From NCBI GenBank assembly GCA_041687335.1, contig JAWLCE010000001.1, positions 62,001-126,000 on the forward strand: a DNA stretch of 64,000 nucleotides, given 5' to 3'. The position numbers and the translations under genes are program-made. Within the stretch, counting starts at the first letter, position 1; each line of letters opens with the position of its first letter. Source of the DNA: JAJFUE01 sp041687335. GTDB lineage: Bacteria; Sumerlaeota; Sumerlaeia; MVZB01. The notes below the pieces were generated by a model, which saw only the letters and a program-made list of their open reading frames with translations, ran no database searches and was not told the origin of the DNA. This document shows, piece by piece, positions 1-8,872 of this stretch.

Positions 1-915
1 GCGGCGGGGCTGGTGGTGGACGCGGCCGGGCGACCGGCGCGCACGCTGGTTTACCTTGGCTCGATCCTCGCGTGGATCGCGCTCTGGATGATCTGGGGAG
101 CGATCGAACTGCGGGGCCCGCTGGCGCGAGTGGTGGACTTTTTGCACATGGAGCCGAGCCGGTCGATGCTGGTGCTGGGCCTGTGGATCGTGCCGCTGCT
201 GGCGTGGTCGGTGCTGGCGCTCAAGGAGCACCGCCTGCTGGGCTCGTGGCTGGCGTGGTGGGCGGCCAGTTCGCTGTTCCAGTATTCGGTGGCCGGGGAG
301 AAGGTCCCCTGGCTGGGGCTGCACATCGCGCTGCCGCTGATCCTGACACTGGGTTGGGTCTGGGCGCCGTGGCTGCGGCGGGCGGGTCCGAGCGGGCGAC
401 AACTTGCCGTGGCCGCGCTGGCGGTGGCGACGCTGATCGCGCTGCGCAATGACTATTACCTGGTCGGGCCGCGCGCAGCCGACCCCGCTGAGCGCCTAGT
501 CTACAACCACACTTCGGTGGAGTATGACGCGCTCTGCCGGGACTACCTGCTCAGCTGGCAGAGGCGGGCCGATGAGGTCCCGCTCGCGGCGCGGCGGGTG
601 GCGCTGAGCGGGGAGACCGGCTGGCCGGGGGTCTGGTACTTCCGCCACTGCGGCTATGACCTGCCGGCGCAGCCGCCCGACGCGGCTGAGGGCTGGGACT
701 TGATCACCGGGATCGCCAGCGAGATGGAGGCGCTCTGCGCACAGGTGGACCCGGCGCGCTGGCGCTGCACGCCGCTGTCGATGCGCGACCACTGGTGGGC
801 ACCATGGCCGGAGCAGCACCCGTGGCTGGCCTGGTGGCGCTACTACTGGTGGCGCATCCCGTGGACCGAGCCGGGCGGCTTCTATATCACGGCGGTCGAG
901 CCGCTGGGCCCTTGA
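1..915 (+). CDS. Agl23-like membrane protein, C-terminal part (5' end outside window)
   Basis: The frame is open from the first base, so the N-terminus lies outside the window; a GTG at 13 is probably internal. The visible 304 residues begin with about five hydrophobic segments and end in a soluble domain of roughly 150 residues rich in Trp and Arg. The segment 'SVAGEKVPWLGLHIALPL' resembles the conserved C-terminal motif (AGEKxPWL..H..LPL) I associate with the flippase-associated Agl23 family (TIGR03663), relatives of family-39 glycosyltransferases. A role in handling lipid-linked sugars at the inner membrane follows from that family and is inference. A second GT-C-type gene follows at 1353 on the same strand, but a 437-bp repeat-filled gap separates them. 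Confidence 0.6.
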   Translation, partial: AAGLVVDAAGRPARTLVYLGSILAWIALWMIWGAIELRGPLARVVDFLHMEPSRSMLVLGLWIVPLLAWSVLALKEHRLLGSWLAWWAASSLFQYSVAGEKVPWLGLHIALPLILTLGWVWAPWLRRAGPSGRQLAVAALAVATLIALRNDYYLVGPRAADPAERLVYNHTSVEYDALCRDYLLSWQRRADEVPLAARRVALSGETGWPGVWYFRHCGYDLPAQPPDAAEGWDLITGIASEMEALCAQVDPARWRCTPLSMRDHWWAPWPEQHPWLAWWRYYWWRIPWTEPGGFYITAVEPLGP

Positions 916-1352
916 TTCAGGTTGTTCGAGATGTTCACGAAAGGCCCAGCGCGGCCGAGCCGCAACCAAAAAATGCAGCCACGAATGGACACCAATTTGC
1001 ACGAATGATATGAACACCAAGACGCCAAGATGGCCAAGGGGCGCATCCGCGCAAATTGAACCGCAGAGGCGCAGGGACGCCGAGGAAAAGCAAGGTCTCG
1101 AGCTTGGACGAAGATCGGAGGTTGGGATTGACAGGCCGTGGGTTGATTCCCTGCCCATTTTCCACAACAACCCAGCCGCGAAGGGGCGATCGCCGGTAGC
1201 CGGGGGTGACCGTAGGGAACCCCCGGTCTAGGCACCCCGCACAGATTCTTGTAGGATCGAGCCGCTGGCGCGCGAGTGAAGCGCGCGGTGGACGGCACGG
1301 CCGGGAATCCGCTATTATCCCGGCCGCGGCGATTTTATGACGGCGGCGGACA
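916..1352. other. Gene-free intergenic stretch holding a composite repeat
   Basis: No convincing coding frame. Most of the stretch (975-1236) is one copy of a composite repeat: CACGAAT-type, 'gccaagatggccaagg' and REP-like segments in series. The remainder, up to 1352, is unique GC-rich sequence that presumably carries the promoter of the next gene. Confidence 0.6.
975..1236 (+). repeat. Composite intergenic repeat, copy 1
   Basis: Three blocks in order: a CACGAAT block (977-1009), a block starting 'gccaagatggccaagg' (1023 on) that runs into 'gattgacaggccgtgggttga' without its last base (1126-1145), and a REP-like hairpin (1171-1236) with complementary ggggg/ccccc arms around 'tgaccgtagggaa'. 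The same blocks in the same order occur as the reverse complement at 4490-4748. The inner part, with 'accgcagaggcgcaggga', is not shared with copy 2, so the copies differ by replacement there. Confidence 0.85.
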
Positions 1353-2972
1353 ATGAGACGAACCGATCACCTGGCCAGCTCCGTGGCGGCATTGGCAATC
1401 CTGCTGCTGACGGCGGCGGCGTGGTCGGTGCGGTTCATCCAGGATGACGCCTATATTTCGTTCGTCTATGCGCGCAACCTGGCCGAGGGGCGCGGCCTGA
1501 CCTGGATCGACGGCGAGGCCGTCGAGGGCTACACCAACTTCCTCTGGGTCATGCTGATGGCGTTGCCGGAGCTGATCGGCCGCCACCCGGCGCCGTTCGC
1601 GATCGGGCTGGGCCTGCTTTCGTTTGCGCTGGCGCTGGCGGCGACGTGGCTGCTGGCGCGCCGGGCGCTGGGGTCGCCGTGGATGGCGCTGGTGGCGATG
1701 CTGATCGCCGGCACCAACGCCTCGTTCCTGCGCTATGCCAGCGGCGGACTGGAGACGATGACCCAGACGCTGCTGGGCCTGGGGCTGCTGCTGGCGGCGG
1801 TGCGGCTGATCGCGGAGGAGGAGCCGAGGCGGGTGGGACCGGCGCTGGCGATCTCACTGCTGGCGGCGCTGGCGCTGCTGACGCGGCTGGATTCGGCGGT
1901 GCTGGTGGCGGCGGCGGGGGGGGCGGCGCTGGTACACCTGTGGCGAAGGGCGGGCGCGGCGCGTGCGGCGCAGATCGGCTGGCTGCTCGGGCCGGCGGCA
2001 CTGATCGTGGGGGTGTGGCTCGGCTGGAAGCTGGCCACCTACGGCTCGATCCTGCCCAACACCTTCCACGCCAAGGTGGGCATGGGGGGCACGCTCAAGT
2101 ATGGGGTCTTCTACGTCTACCTGTTCTTCATGTCCTACTGGCTGATCCCGCTGCCGCTGATCCTGCTGGGCGAGCTGGGGCGGCTGCGGCGTGAGCGACC
2201 GGCACTGCGGCTGGCGGCGGGGGCAGCGGGGCTATGGCTGGCCTACGTCGCGCTGGTGGGCGGCGATTTCATGGAGTTCAGGTTCATCGTGCCGGCGATC
2301 CCGCTGCTGGCGATTCTCATCGTCTGGCTGCTCTTCTTTCAGATCCGCCAGCAAGCGGTGCGCCACGCGTTGCTGGCGATGGTGCTGCTCGGCTCGCTGC
2401 ACCACGCGGCGACCTTTCACGGCTGGGGCGGAGTCGAGCGGATGGAGGTCGAATCGGTGCGCGAGCTGGCCAGCCATCTGCGCCCCGGGGGGACGGACTG
2501 GATCGGCATCGGAGAGCGGCTGGGCGAGCTTTTCGGCGGCGAGGACGTCATGCTGGCCACCGGCGTGGCGGGCTCGATCCCGTATTACTCGCGGCTGGAG
2601 ACGATTGACATCTTCGGGCTCAATGATGCCTGGATCGCGCGCAATGGGCTGGCGCTCGGTCAGCGGCCGGGGCACCGCCGGCTGGCGAGCTTCGATTACC
2701 TGCGCGCGCGCGGGGTCAACCTGATGCTGGGCGACCCCAATCGGGTCGCGCGCGCGGAGATTCCGAGCACGGCGGCCGGGGCGGAGGACCTGCGGCGGCT
2801 TTACGTGCACGACGCCGAGCCCGGGGAGATCTGGCCCGACGCGCGGCTGGTTTACATCCCGCTCACGGAAACCGAGGCGCTCGAGGCGCTGTATATGACC
2901 TATCACCCGGCGATCGAAAGCGCCATCGAGGCGCAGGGCTGGCCAACGCGGGCTGTGAGGTTGCCGCGATAA
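1353..2972 (+). CDS. GT39/GT-C-like membrane glycosyltransferase
   Basis: A 539-residue polytopic membrane protein. After an N-terminal membrane segment (about residues 8-26) comes a first extracytoplasmic loop with an Asp-Asp pair (31-32, 'DDAYISFVYARNLAEG') and 'EGYTNFLW' (58-65). This layout is typical of GT-C enzymes that use polyprenyl-phosphate sugars; the DD corresponds to the usual catalytic or metal-binding acidic position. About ten further hydrophobic segments and a soluble C-terminal part (from about 370) follow. It resembles the arabinofuranosyl/mannosyl-transferase-like group, but the substrate cannot be read from sequence. The gene lies between the two inverted copies of the composite repeat. 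ATG 1353 is the first Met before the signal-anchor. Confidence 0.7.
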   Translation: MRRTDHLASSVAALAILLLTAAAWSVRFIQDDAYISFVYARNLAEGRGLTWIDGEAVEGYTNFLWVMLMALPELIGRHPAPFAIGLGLLSFALALAATWLLARRALGSPWMALVAMLIAGTNASFLRYASGGLETMTQTLLGLGLLLAAVRLIAEEEPRRVGPALAISLLAALALLTRLDSAVLVAAAGGAALVHLWRRAGAARAAQIGWLLGPAALIVGVWLGWKLATYGSILPNTFHAKVGMGGTLKYGVFYVYLFFMSYWLIPLPLILLGELGRLRRERPALRLAAGAAGLWLAYVALVGGDFMEFRFIVPAIPLLAILIVWLLFFQIRQQAVRHALLAMVLLGSLHHAATFHGWGGVERMEVESVRELASHLRPGGTDWIGIGERLGELFGGEDVMLATGVAGSIPYYSRLETIDIFGLNDAWIARNGLALGQRPGHRRLASFDYLRARGVNLMLGDPNRVARAEIPSTAAGAEDLRRLYVHDAEPGEIWPDARLVYIPLTETEALEALYMTYHPAIESAIEAQGWPTRAVRLPR

Positions 2973-3010
2973 GTCAGAATGAACCGCCAAGGTGGCAGCT
3001 GGTTGAGTTC

Positions 3011-4297
3011 TCAGTTCCCGGCCTTGGCGGCCTTTTTGTGGCGGCGGCGGGCGGCGATTTCGGGCGCGCCGGCGATGCAGGTGCCAAGCACGCGGAAGGA
3101 CTGCGCCAGCATCGAGCCGAGCTTGCGATGGAAGCGGGCCGGCATGGCGCCGAGCTCCTCGAAGCCGGTCTCGGTGGCGCGCGCGCGACCCCAGTTGGCG
3201 AAGAGCCGGCCCCAGTCGCTGCGCAGGCACTCGGCCATCTTCTTTTTGCTGAAGCGCGGATACCAGTATGCGTCGTGGTAGAGGACGCTGGCGATGTAGG
3301 CCCACGGCGCCAGCCAGGTCTTGAGGCTCCACTCGACCGGCTTCTTGAGCGGTCCCCAATAAATCAGGTGCTGCATGCGGCTGGCAAAGGTCATCTTCTT
3401 GAAGGGACCGACGAAGTGCCAGCTCTTGCGGCCCTCCTCGGCATCGCCGACCAGCTCGATCTCGCGGACGTCGCCGCAACCGAGCCCGGCCTCGTGCGCC
3501 AGCCGGATGAACTTGCAGTCGGCGAGCGGATCGAAGCCCATCAGCCGGGCGGCGACGGCGTCGATCGCCACCTGGTCGGCCGAGGCCAGCAGCACGTTCT
3601 TGACGTAGGGCACCATACAGCGGGGACCGGGGCCATCGCCGGCAAAGGTGCCATCCATCACGGCGAACAGGCCGCGGTGGATCTTCTGCTGGATCATCAG
3701 CAGGTCCACCAGCGTCTCGTGGATGACCGGGTGGGTCCAGTGGCGATGCTCGTTGAGGAGCCCGCCGAAAGCGTTCTTCATCGCGCCGGTGGTGGTGGTG
3801 AAGACGTGGGTCTTGATGGTCGGCAGATGGATGATGTTCTCGCCGATGAAGCGGCGCGGGATCATGAAGCCCTTGGGGTAGACCTCGTTGAGGCAGAGGA
3901 ATTTTTGGGTCAGGTCGCCGACGGCATCCTTGACGTTGATCCACTCCTCGCCCTCGTAGAGGTGCACGTTGCGCAGGCCGTAGGCCTCGGTGACGTCGAT
4001 CTGCTTGTTCTCGCGCTCGCCCAGGTGCGCGTCGATGACGACGGTGCGGTTATGGCAGCCGTGAATCAGGTTCTTGTCGTAGCCGTCCTTGAGCATGGCG
4101 CCGATGACGCCGTCGAGCTGCCAGGGCGTGGTCGAGGTGGCGGGGAAGAAGAAATGCCACGAGATATTGATCTTGAGCGCCGTGTCGGCGTCACGCGCGA
4201 TGACGTCCTGATAACCAGCCAGGTTCATCAGCTCGTGGTAATCGCGCCGGACGGTGCCCGGCGTGGTCTTCAGGATCGCAACTTTGGACTTCGCCAT
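3011..4297 (-). CDS. DUF362 domain protein
   Basis: A 428-residue protein starting MAKSKVAILKT at 4297 behind a G-rich ribosome site. A central 'HLPTIKTHVFTTTTGAMKN' segment matches the conserved DUF362 core (hLpxxKTH...TGxxKN). The family is uncharacterised; many members carry C-terminal ferredoxin-like Fe-S domains, but no CxxCxxC cluster is visible here, so this is the cluster-free form. A basic Trp/Tyr-rich tail (about 320-400) is followed by a Lys/Arg-rich end. It is convergent with the glycosyltransferase gene (about 40 bp between stops) and is bracketed with it by inverted repeats. Function unknown. Confidence 0.75.
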   Translation of the reverse strand: MAKSKVAILKTTPGTVRRDYHELMNLAGYQDVIARDADTALKINISWHFFFPATSTTPWQLDGVIGAMLKDGYDKNLIHGCHNRTVVIDAHLGERENKQIDVTEAYGLRNVHLYEGEEWINVKDAVGDLTQKFLCLNEVYPKGFMIPRRFIGENIIHLPTIKTHVFTTTTGAMKNAFGGLLNEHRHWTHPVIHETLVDLLMIQQKIHRGLFAVMDGTFAGDGPGPRCMVPYVKNVLLASADQVAIDAVAARLMGFDPLADCKFIRLAHEAGLGCGDVREIELVGDAEEGRKSWHFVGPFKKMTFASRMQHLIYWGPLKKPVEWSLKTWLAPWAYIASVLYHDAYWYPRFSKKKMAECLRSDWGRLFANWGRARATETGFEELGAMPARFHRKLGSMLAQSFRVLGTCIAGAPEIAARRRHKKAAKAGN

Positions 4298-4349
4298 GAA
4301 TCACATACCCCCGGGGTCATGTTAGCAGAAACAGCGAGGAATGGAACCG

Positions 4350-4412
4350 CAAGAAAAACGTGGCCACGAATTTTCACGAATGGGAGATGCGAATTGACAC
4401 GAATTTGAAGCA
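4350..4412. repeat. CACGAAT-type repeat fragment
   Basis: Three spaced copies of CACGAAT or a near form ('ccacgaattttcacgaatgg', then 'gacacgaattt'). This is the same vocabulary as the blocks at 977-1009, 4710-4755, 6012-6061 and 18391-18467. Confidence 0.7.
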
Positions 4413-4489
4413 TGCTGGTTGGGGCTGGAATATCGACCCAATGCATTCGTACTACTATCCTTCGTTTTCTTGTTATCCTGCGAAGATTC

Positions 4490-4748
4490 GGCCGCCCCTT
4501 CGGGGCTCGGATGTTTTGGGCACCTTGACCGGGGGTTCCCTGCGGTCACCCCCGGCTACCTGCGATCGCCCCTTCGGGGCTGGGTTTTTGACGGAATGGG
4601 CAAGGATTCAACCCACGGCCTGTCAATCCCAATCTCCGATCCAGGTCAGGCTTGATCACTTTGCGCGGTTCAATTTGAGCGGATGCGCCCCTTGGCCATC
4701 TTGGCGTTCACATCATTCGTGCAAATTGGTGTCCATTCGTGGCTGAAT
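4490..4748 (-). repeat. Composite intergenic repeat, copy 2 (inverted)
   Basis: Reverse complement of the 975-1236 unit: REP-like part (4490-4583, with two 'ccccttcgggg' hairpins and a gggggttccc/cacccccgg palindrome), then 'tcaacccacggcctgtcaat', then 'cttggccatcttggcg', then 'attcgtgcaaattggtgtcc'. Several 20-30-base stretches match copy 1 exactly, which implies a recent common origin. One extra CACGAAT unit is present at the outer end. Confidence 0.85.
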
Positions 4749-4765
4749 TCGTGGCTGAATCCGCT

Positions 4766-5995
4766 TTATTTCCCGGTGGTCGGGCGATTCAAAGAATCCA
4801 CGTAGGCCTGGTAGTTGCGGAGGGTTTCGCTGATGCTGTCGCCGCCGAATTTTTCGAGGCAAACGGTGGCCAGCACGATGGCGAGGAGGGCCTCGGCGAC
4901 GACGCCGGCCGCCGGCAGCGCGCAGACGTCGCTGCGCTCCTTGCTGGAGTCGAAGGGCTGGCGCGTCAGGTAGTCGACCGACATGATCGGGCGCATGAGG
5001 GTCGCGATCGGCTTCATCGCGGCGCGGACGATGATCGGCTCGCCGTTGCTCATGCCGCCCTCGATGCCGCCGGCGCGGTTGGTCGGGCGGTAGAAGCCGC
5101 CGCTGGGGCCGTGGCCGTCGAGCCAGTCGGCGGGGTTGTCGGAGTGGCGGATTTCGTCGTGGACCTGGCTGCCGCGGCGGCGGGCGCCCTCGAAGCCGGG
5201 GCCGATCTCGACGCCCTTGATCGCCTGCATGCCCATCAGCGCCTGGCCGATGCGGCCGTCGAGCTTCTCGTCCCAGTTCATGACATTGCCCAGGCCGGCG
5301 GGGACACCGGTGGCATGGATCTCGATGATGCCGCCGACGGTGTCGCCCTCGGCTTTGCAGTCGTCGATGAGGGCCTTCATGGCCGGTTCGACGGAGGGAT
5401 CGGCCACGCGCAGTTCGCTGGCCTCGACGCGGCGCTCGATCTCATCGTAGCCAAGCCCGGCCAGCACCGCCGGGTCGACGGCGATGTGGCCCAGCTCGAG
5501 CACCTGGGAGCGCACTCGGATGCCGAACTCGGCGAGCAGCGCCTTGCAGAGCGCGCCGACGGCGACCTGGGTGGCGGTGGCGCGCGCCGAGGCCCGCTCA
5601 AGGATGTTGCGGGCGTCCTCGTGGGCGAACTTCTGCAGGCCGGGCAGGTCGGCGTGGCCGGGGCGGGGGCGCGTGATGGCGCGTTTGGCGCCGGCGGCCT
5701 CGTCCTCGGGGGCGAGCGGCTCGGGCGACATGATCTTGGTCCAGTTGCGCCAGTCGCGGTTTTCGACCACCAGCGTGATGGGGCTGCCCAGCGCCAGCCC
5801 ATGGCGCACGCCCGAGACGAACCGCACCTGGTCGCGCTCGATGGTCATGCGCCCGCCGCGGCCGTAGCCGCCCTGGCGCCGGGAGAGGTCGCGGTCGACC
5901 GCCTCGGCCAGCACCGGCAGACCGGCGGGCAGACCGCTGACGATGGCCGTCAGCTGGGGACCGTGCGACTCGCCCGATGTCATATAGCGCAGCAT
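4766..5995 (-). CDS. aroC: Chorismate synthase
   Basis: Catalyses the anti-1,4-elimination of phosphate from 5-enolpyruvylshikimate-3-phosphate to chorismate, the last common step of aromatic biosynthesis, using reduced FMN. The 409-residue protein starts MLRYMTSGESHGP, with the family signature GESHGP at 8-13 and His11. The second conserved His lies in 'RPGHADLPG' (His114), followed by 'ERASARATA'. A C-terminal Arg-Ser-Asp region followed by 'ALPAAGVVAEA' matches the third signature. Its length fits the longer bacterial form. It stands alone among non-aromatic genes; a CACGAAT palindrome sits directly upstream of the start. Confidence 0.96.
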   Translation of the reverse strand: MLRYMTSGESHGPQLTAIVSGLPAGLPVLAEAVDRDLSRRQGGYGRGGRMTIERDQVRFVSGVRHGLALGSPITLVVENRDWRNWTKIMSPEPLAPEDEAAGAKRAITRPRPGHADLPGLQKFAHEDARNILERASARATATQVAVGALCKALLAEFGIRVRSQVLELGHIAVDPAVLAGLGYDEIERRVEASELRVADPSVEPAMKALIDDCKAEGDTVGGIIEIHATGVPAGLGNVMNWDEKLDGRIGQALMGMQAIKGVEIGPGFEGARRRGSQVHDEIRHSDNPADWLDGHGPSGGFYRPTNRAGGIEGGMSNGEPIIVRAAMKPIATLMRPIMSVDYLTRQPFDSSKERSDVCALPAAGVVAEALLAIVLATVCLEKFGGDSISETLRNYQAYVDSLNRPTTGK

Positions 5996-6011
5996 GGATG
6001 ATTCCGTTCAA

Positions 6012-6061
6012 GCCACGAATGGAAACTTCACCATTCGTGTCCATTCGTGTTCATTCGTGGC
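6012..6061. repeat. CACGAAT-type imperfect palindrome
   Basis: Runs from 'gccacgaatgg' to 'ccattcgtgttcattcgtgg' plus a final c, so the ends are inverted copies (gccacgaatg / cattcgtggc). It sits between aroC and the phosphorylase gene. Same family as the element inside the helicase gene at 18391-18467. Confidence 0.75.
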
Positions 6062-6073
6062 GGCAGTTGGCCG

Positions 6074-8212
6074 TCATTTCCCGTCCAGGTAATACTTCAG
6101 CGTGTAGTCGGCCACCATGCGGTCGGTGTTGAAGACCGGGATGAGGGTCACCATGGCGCGGCGGATGCGCTGGATCCAGTTGCGCGGCAGGTTCATCGCA
6201 TCGCGGTCGAAGTATTCGGGCAGCACCTCGTTCTCGAGCGCGGCGTAGAGGTTGGCCAGGTCCTGGCGGTCCTGGACCTCGATGTTGTCGGAGTTGTTGT
6301 CCTCGCCGATGGAGAAGCCGTTGGTGCCGTCGTAGCCCTCACGCCACCAGCCATCCATGATGCTCAGATTGAGGCAGCCGTGGACGGTGGTCTTCTGGCC
6401 GCTGGTGCCCGAGGCCTCGAGCGGCCGGCGCGGGTTGTTGAGCCAGACGTCGCAGCCGGAGACCAGGTAGCGCGCGACCTGGATGTCGTAGTTCTCGATG
6501 AAGAAGACCTTGCCGGCGAAGCGGGGGTCGTTGGCGATGCGGTGGACGTGCTGGATCATGCTCTTACCGCCGTCGTCGCGGGGGTGGGCCTTGCCGGCGA
6601 CCACCATCTGCAGCGGGCGCTGGGGGTCGTTGAACAGCCGGGCGGCGCGGTCGATGTCGTTGAAGAGCAGGGTGGCGCGCTTGTAGGTGGCGAAGCGGCG
6701 CGCGAAGCCGATCGTGAGTGCGTCGGGGTTGAGGATCTGGGCGCCGTAGGACTGGGCGGGCATGCCGCCGATGCGCTGGCGCTGGCGTTCGATCCGCTCG
6801 CGCAACGCCTCGATCATCTGGCGCTTGAGGCGGTAGCGCAGCGACCAGATGACCTCGTCGCTGAGGAAGCGGGGGTCGGCGACCTTCTGCCAGAAGTCGG
6901 TCTGCATGATGTGCTTGAGCCAGTCCACGCCGAGGTTATATTCCCAGAAGGAATAGGTGACCCGGTTCATCCAGCCCAGGATGTGCACGCCGTTGGTGAT
7001 GTGGCCGATGGGGACCTTGTCCTCGGGCAGGCCATAGAGGTGCTGCCACATCTGGCGGCTGACCGTGCCGTTGAGCTCGCTGACCGCGTTGGCCGAGCGG
7101 GTGTTGTGCAGCGCCAGGACGGTCATCGTGAAGGGGTCGGCGTGGTTGCCCGGCTGCTCGCGCCCCAGGTCCATCAACTGGTCCATCGAGATGCCGAGCT
7201 TGGCGGGCCAGGCGTGGAGCAGGTGATCCATCAGGTCGCGCGAAAAGCGGTCGTGGCCGGCGGGGACGGGGGTGTGGGTGGTGAAGACGGCCTTGTCGCG
7301 CGTGATGGCGCGGGCTTCCGCGAGGGTCTTGCCGGCGGCGACCTGCTCGCGCATCAGCTCGAGCAGCAGGAAGGCGGAGTGGCCCTCGTTGAGGTGATAG
7401 ACCGAGGGATCGACGCCGAGCGCGCGCAGCAGGCGCAGACCACCGACACCCAGCATCAGCTCCTGGCTGACGCGGGTGGTGTGGTCGCCGCCGTAGACGC
7501 GGGCGGTGATTTCGCGGTAGTGCAGCTCATTTTCGGGGCGGTTGGTATCGAGCAGGTAGAGCACGTTGCGGCCGACGCCCATGCGCCAGGCGTGGAAGGC
7601 GACTTCGGTGTGGGCGATCTTGAGCCGGCAGACGATCGGCTCGCCCTGCTCGTCGGTGACCAGCTCCACGGGCAGCCGGCGGGGGTCCATCGGCGGATAG
7701 GTCTCCTCCTGCCAGCCATCGCCGTTGATGTGCTGCTGGAAGTAGCCGCCGCGGTAGAAGAGGGTGATGCCGATCATCGGCACGTCCAGGTCGGAGCTGG
7801 ACTTGAGGTGGTCGCCCGAGAGCACGCCGAGGCCGCCCGAATAGACGGGCAGCGATTCATGGAAGCCGAACTCGGCGCTGAAGTAGGCCACCGGATGCTT
7901 GCGGAAGTGGGGGCAGTGGGTCATGCCCCAGGTGTTGCGGTCGGCGAGATAGGACTCGAACTCCTCGATGACCTCGGCCGCCATGCGCCCGACGCGTTTG
8001 CTGTAGAGGTTGGCGATCAGCTCGTCATGGGTCAGCGAGCGCAGGACGACCACCGCGTTATGGTTGGACTTGACCCAGGCCTCCTCGGAGAGGGTCTTGA
8101 ACAGCTGCTGGGCGCGCGGATTCCAGGTCCACCAGATGTTATAGGCAAGCCGGCGGATGCCGTCGGCGAGGCGGGTGGCTTCGTCATGCATGGCGAGCGA
8201 GGCGGAGCTCAT
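6074..8212 (-). CDS. glgP: Alpha-glucan phosphorylase (GT35, DUF3417 type)
   Basis: Phosphorolyses alpha-1,4-glucan ends to glucose-1-phosphate in glycogen turnover. The N-terminus ('LADGIRRLAYNIWWTWNPRA') is the DUF3417 module of the shorter TIGR02094-type phosphorylases. 'HLNEGHSAFLLLELMREQ' and 'TTHTPVPAGHDRF' are glucan-site motifs. 'EASGTSGQKTTVHGCLNLS' near the C-terminus carries the Lys expected to bind pyridoxal phosphate. I place the start at ATG 8212 (712 aa), which has 'gaaagggcgctcca' just upstream; a GTG seven codons earlier (8233) is the alternative. The length is normal for the short type. No other glycogen gene is adjacent, though a possible GH57-like protein lies at the far end of the window. 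Confidence 0.93.
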   Translation of the reverse strand: MSSASLAMHDEATRLADGIRRLAYNIWWTWNPRAQQLFKTLSEEAWVKSNHNAVVVLRSLTHDELIANLYSKRVGRMAAEVIEEFESYLADRNTWGMTHCPHFRKHPVAYFSAEFGFHESLPVYSGGLGVLSGDHLKSSSDLDVPMIGITLFYRGGYFQQHINGDGWQEETYPPMDPRRLPVELVTDEQGEPIVCRLKIAHTEVAFHAWRMGVGRNVLYLLDTNRPENELHYREITARVYGGDHTTRVSQELMLGVGGLRLLRALGVDPSVYHLNEGHSAFLLLELMREQVAAGKTLAEARAITRDKAVFTTHTPVPAGHDRFSRDLMDHLLHAWPAKLGISMDQLMDLGREQPGNHADPFTMTVLALHNTRSANAVSELNGTVSRQMWQHLYGLPEDKVPIGHITNGVHILGWMNRVTYSFWEYNLGVDWLKHIMQTDFWQKVADPRFLSDEVIWSLRYRLKRQMIEALRERIERQRQRIGGMPAQSYGAQILNPDALTIGFARRFATYKRATLLFNDIDRAARLFNDPQRPLQMVVAGKAHPRDDGGKSMIQHVHRIANDPRFAGKVFFIENYDIQVARYLVSGCDVWLNNPRRPLEASGTSGQKTTVHGCLNLSIMDGWWREGYDGTNGFSIGEDNNSDNIEVQDRQDLANLYAALENEVLPEYFDRDAMNLPRNWIQRIRRAMVTLIPVFNTDRMVADYTLKYYLDGK

Positions 8213-8455
8213 ATTGGAGCGCCCTTTCGTCACAATTTTTTCCGGTCCGTGGCGGCAGGGAGATGTAACTCGACCCCGCCGCGCCGGCGCGCGGACATTC
8301 CATTAAACTGGATCGGGCCGCGGCTGACAATCCTGAAATATTTTTCGGCAGCCGGTGGGCGCCGGCGCGACCGGTTCGCCTCAAAATCAGGACGAAAAAA
8401 TGCCGTTTTACGTCGTGCGCCCAGGCGTTTAAGATAGGTGTGGGGGTAAGCCGAA

Positions 8456-8872
8456 ATGTATCGCGTCACCAAACACATTGATTTTTGTTACGGCCACCGG
8501 CTGATCAACTACGAGGGCAAGTGCCGCTACCTGCACGGGCACAACGGGCGGGTCGAGATCGAGTTGACGGGCGACCGGCTCGACGAGCGCGGGATGGTGA
8601 CCGACTTCGGCGACATCAAGCGGCTCGTGAAGCAGTGGATCGACGGCAACCTGGACCACCGGATGATCCTGAACCGCAACGACCCGGCGCTGGAGTACAT
8701 CCGCGCCAGCGGCGAGCCGCACTATGTGATCGACGAGAACCCGACGGCCGAGGCGATCGCCAGGCTGATCTACAGCCAGGCGCGGGGCCTTGGCCTGCCC
8801 GTCAGCCGCGTCGTGCTGTGGGAGACGCCGGATTCCTATGCCGAATACTCTGAAATACGAGGCAACAAATGA
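8456..8872 (+). CDS. queD: 6-carboxy-5,6,7,8-tetrahydropterin synthase-like (QueD/PTPS family)
   Basis: A T-fold enzyme of 138 residues, expected to convert 7,8-dihydroneopterin triphosphate to 6-carboxytetrahydropterin in queuosine/7-deazaguanine synthesis. Zinc ligands are visible: His14 in 'FCYGHRL' and His27/His29 in 'CRYLHGHNG'. Cys23 in the CxxxHGH motif is the catalytic Cys typical of QueD. 'LDHRMI' and the 'LWETP' Glu are also family positions. No queC, queE or queF is adjacent. The stop overlaps the start of the next gene by 4 bp (ATGA), so the two may be translationally coupled. Confidence 0.92.
   Translation: MYRVTKHIDFCYGHRLINYEGKCRYLHGHNGRVEIELTGDRLDERGMVTDFGDIKRLVKQWIDGNLDHRMILNRNDPALEYIRASGEPHYVIDENPTAEAIARLIYSQARGLGLPVSRVVLWETPDSYAEYSEIRGNK

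Larger units (their letters stand above)
4298..4765. other. Gene-free intergenic stretch holding repeats
   Basis: No supported gene. The stretch holds a CACGAAT-type fragment (4350-4412) and the second composite repeat copy (4490-4748). Open frames across it are translations of the repeats. Confidence 0.6.

Noticed and set aside
882..1298. Small protein frames in the first intergenic stretch
   Set aside because: They translate the composite repeat, and similar peptides appear from the inverted copy at 4490-4748.
2232..3944. 570-codon minus-strand frame spanning parts of two genes
   Set aside because: It crosses the antisense of the GT39 gene and another frame of the DUF362 gene; repetitive Arg/Pro/Gln composition and no conserved motif.
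6047..8437. Long open frame (about 800 codons) opposite the phosphorylase gene
   Set aside because: It is a high-GC antisense shadow of the glucan phosphorylase; the product is an Asp/Val/Gly/His-rich low-complexity sequence with no motif, and the real gene on the minus strand has full family motifs.
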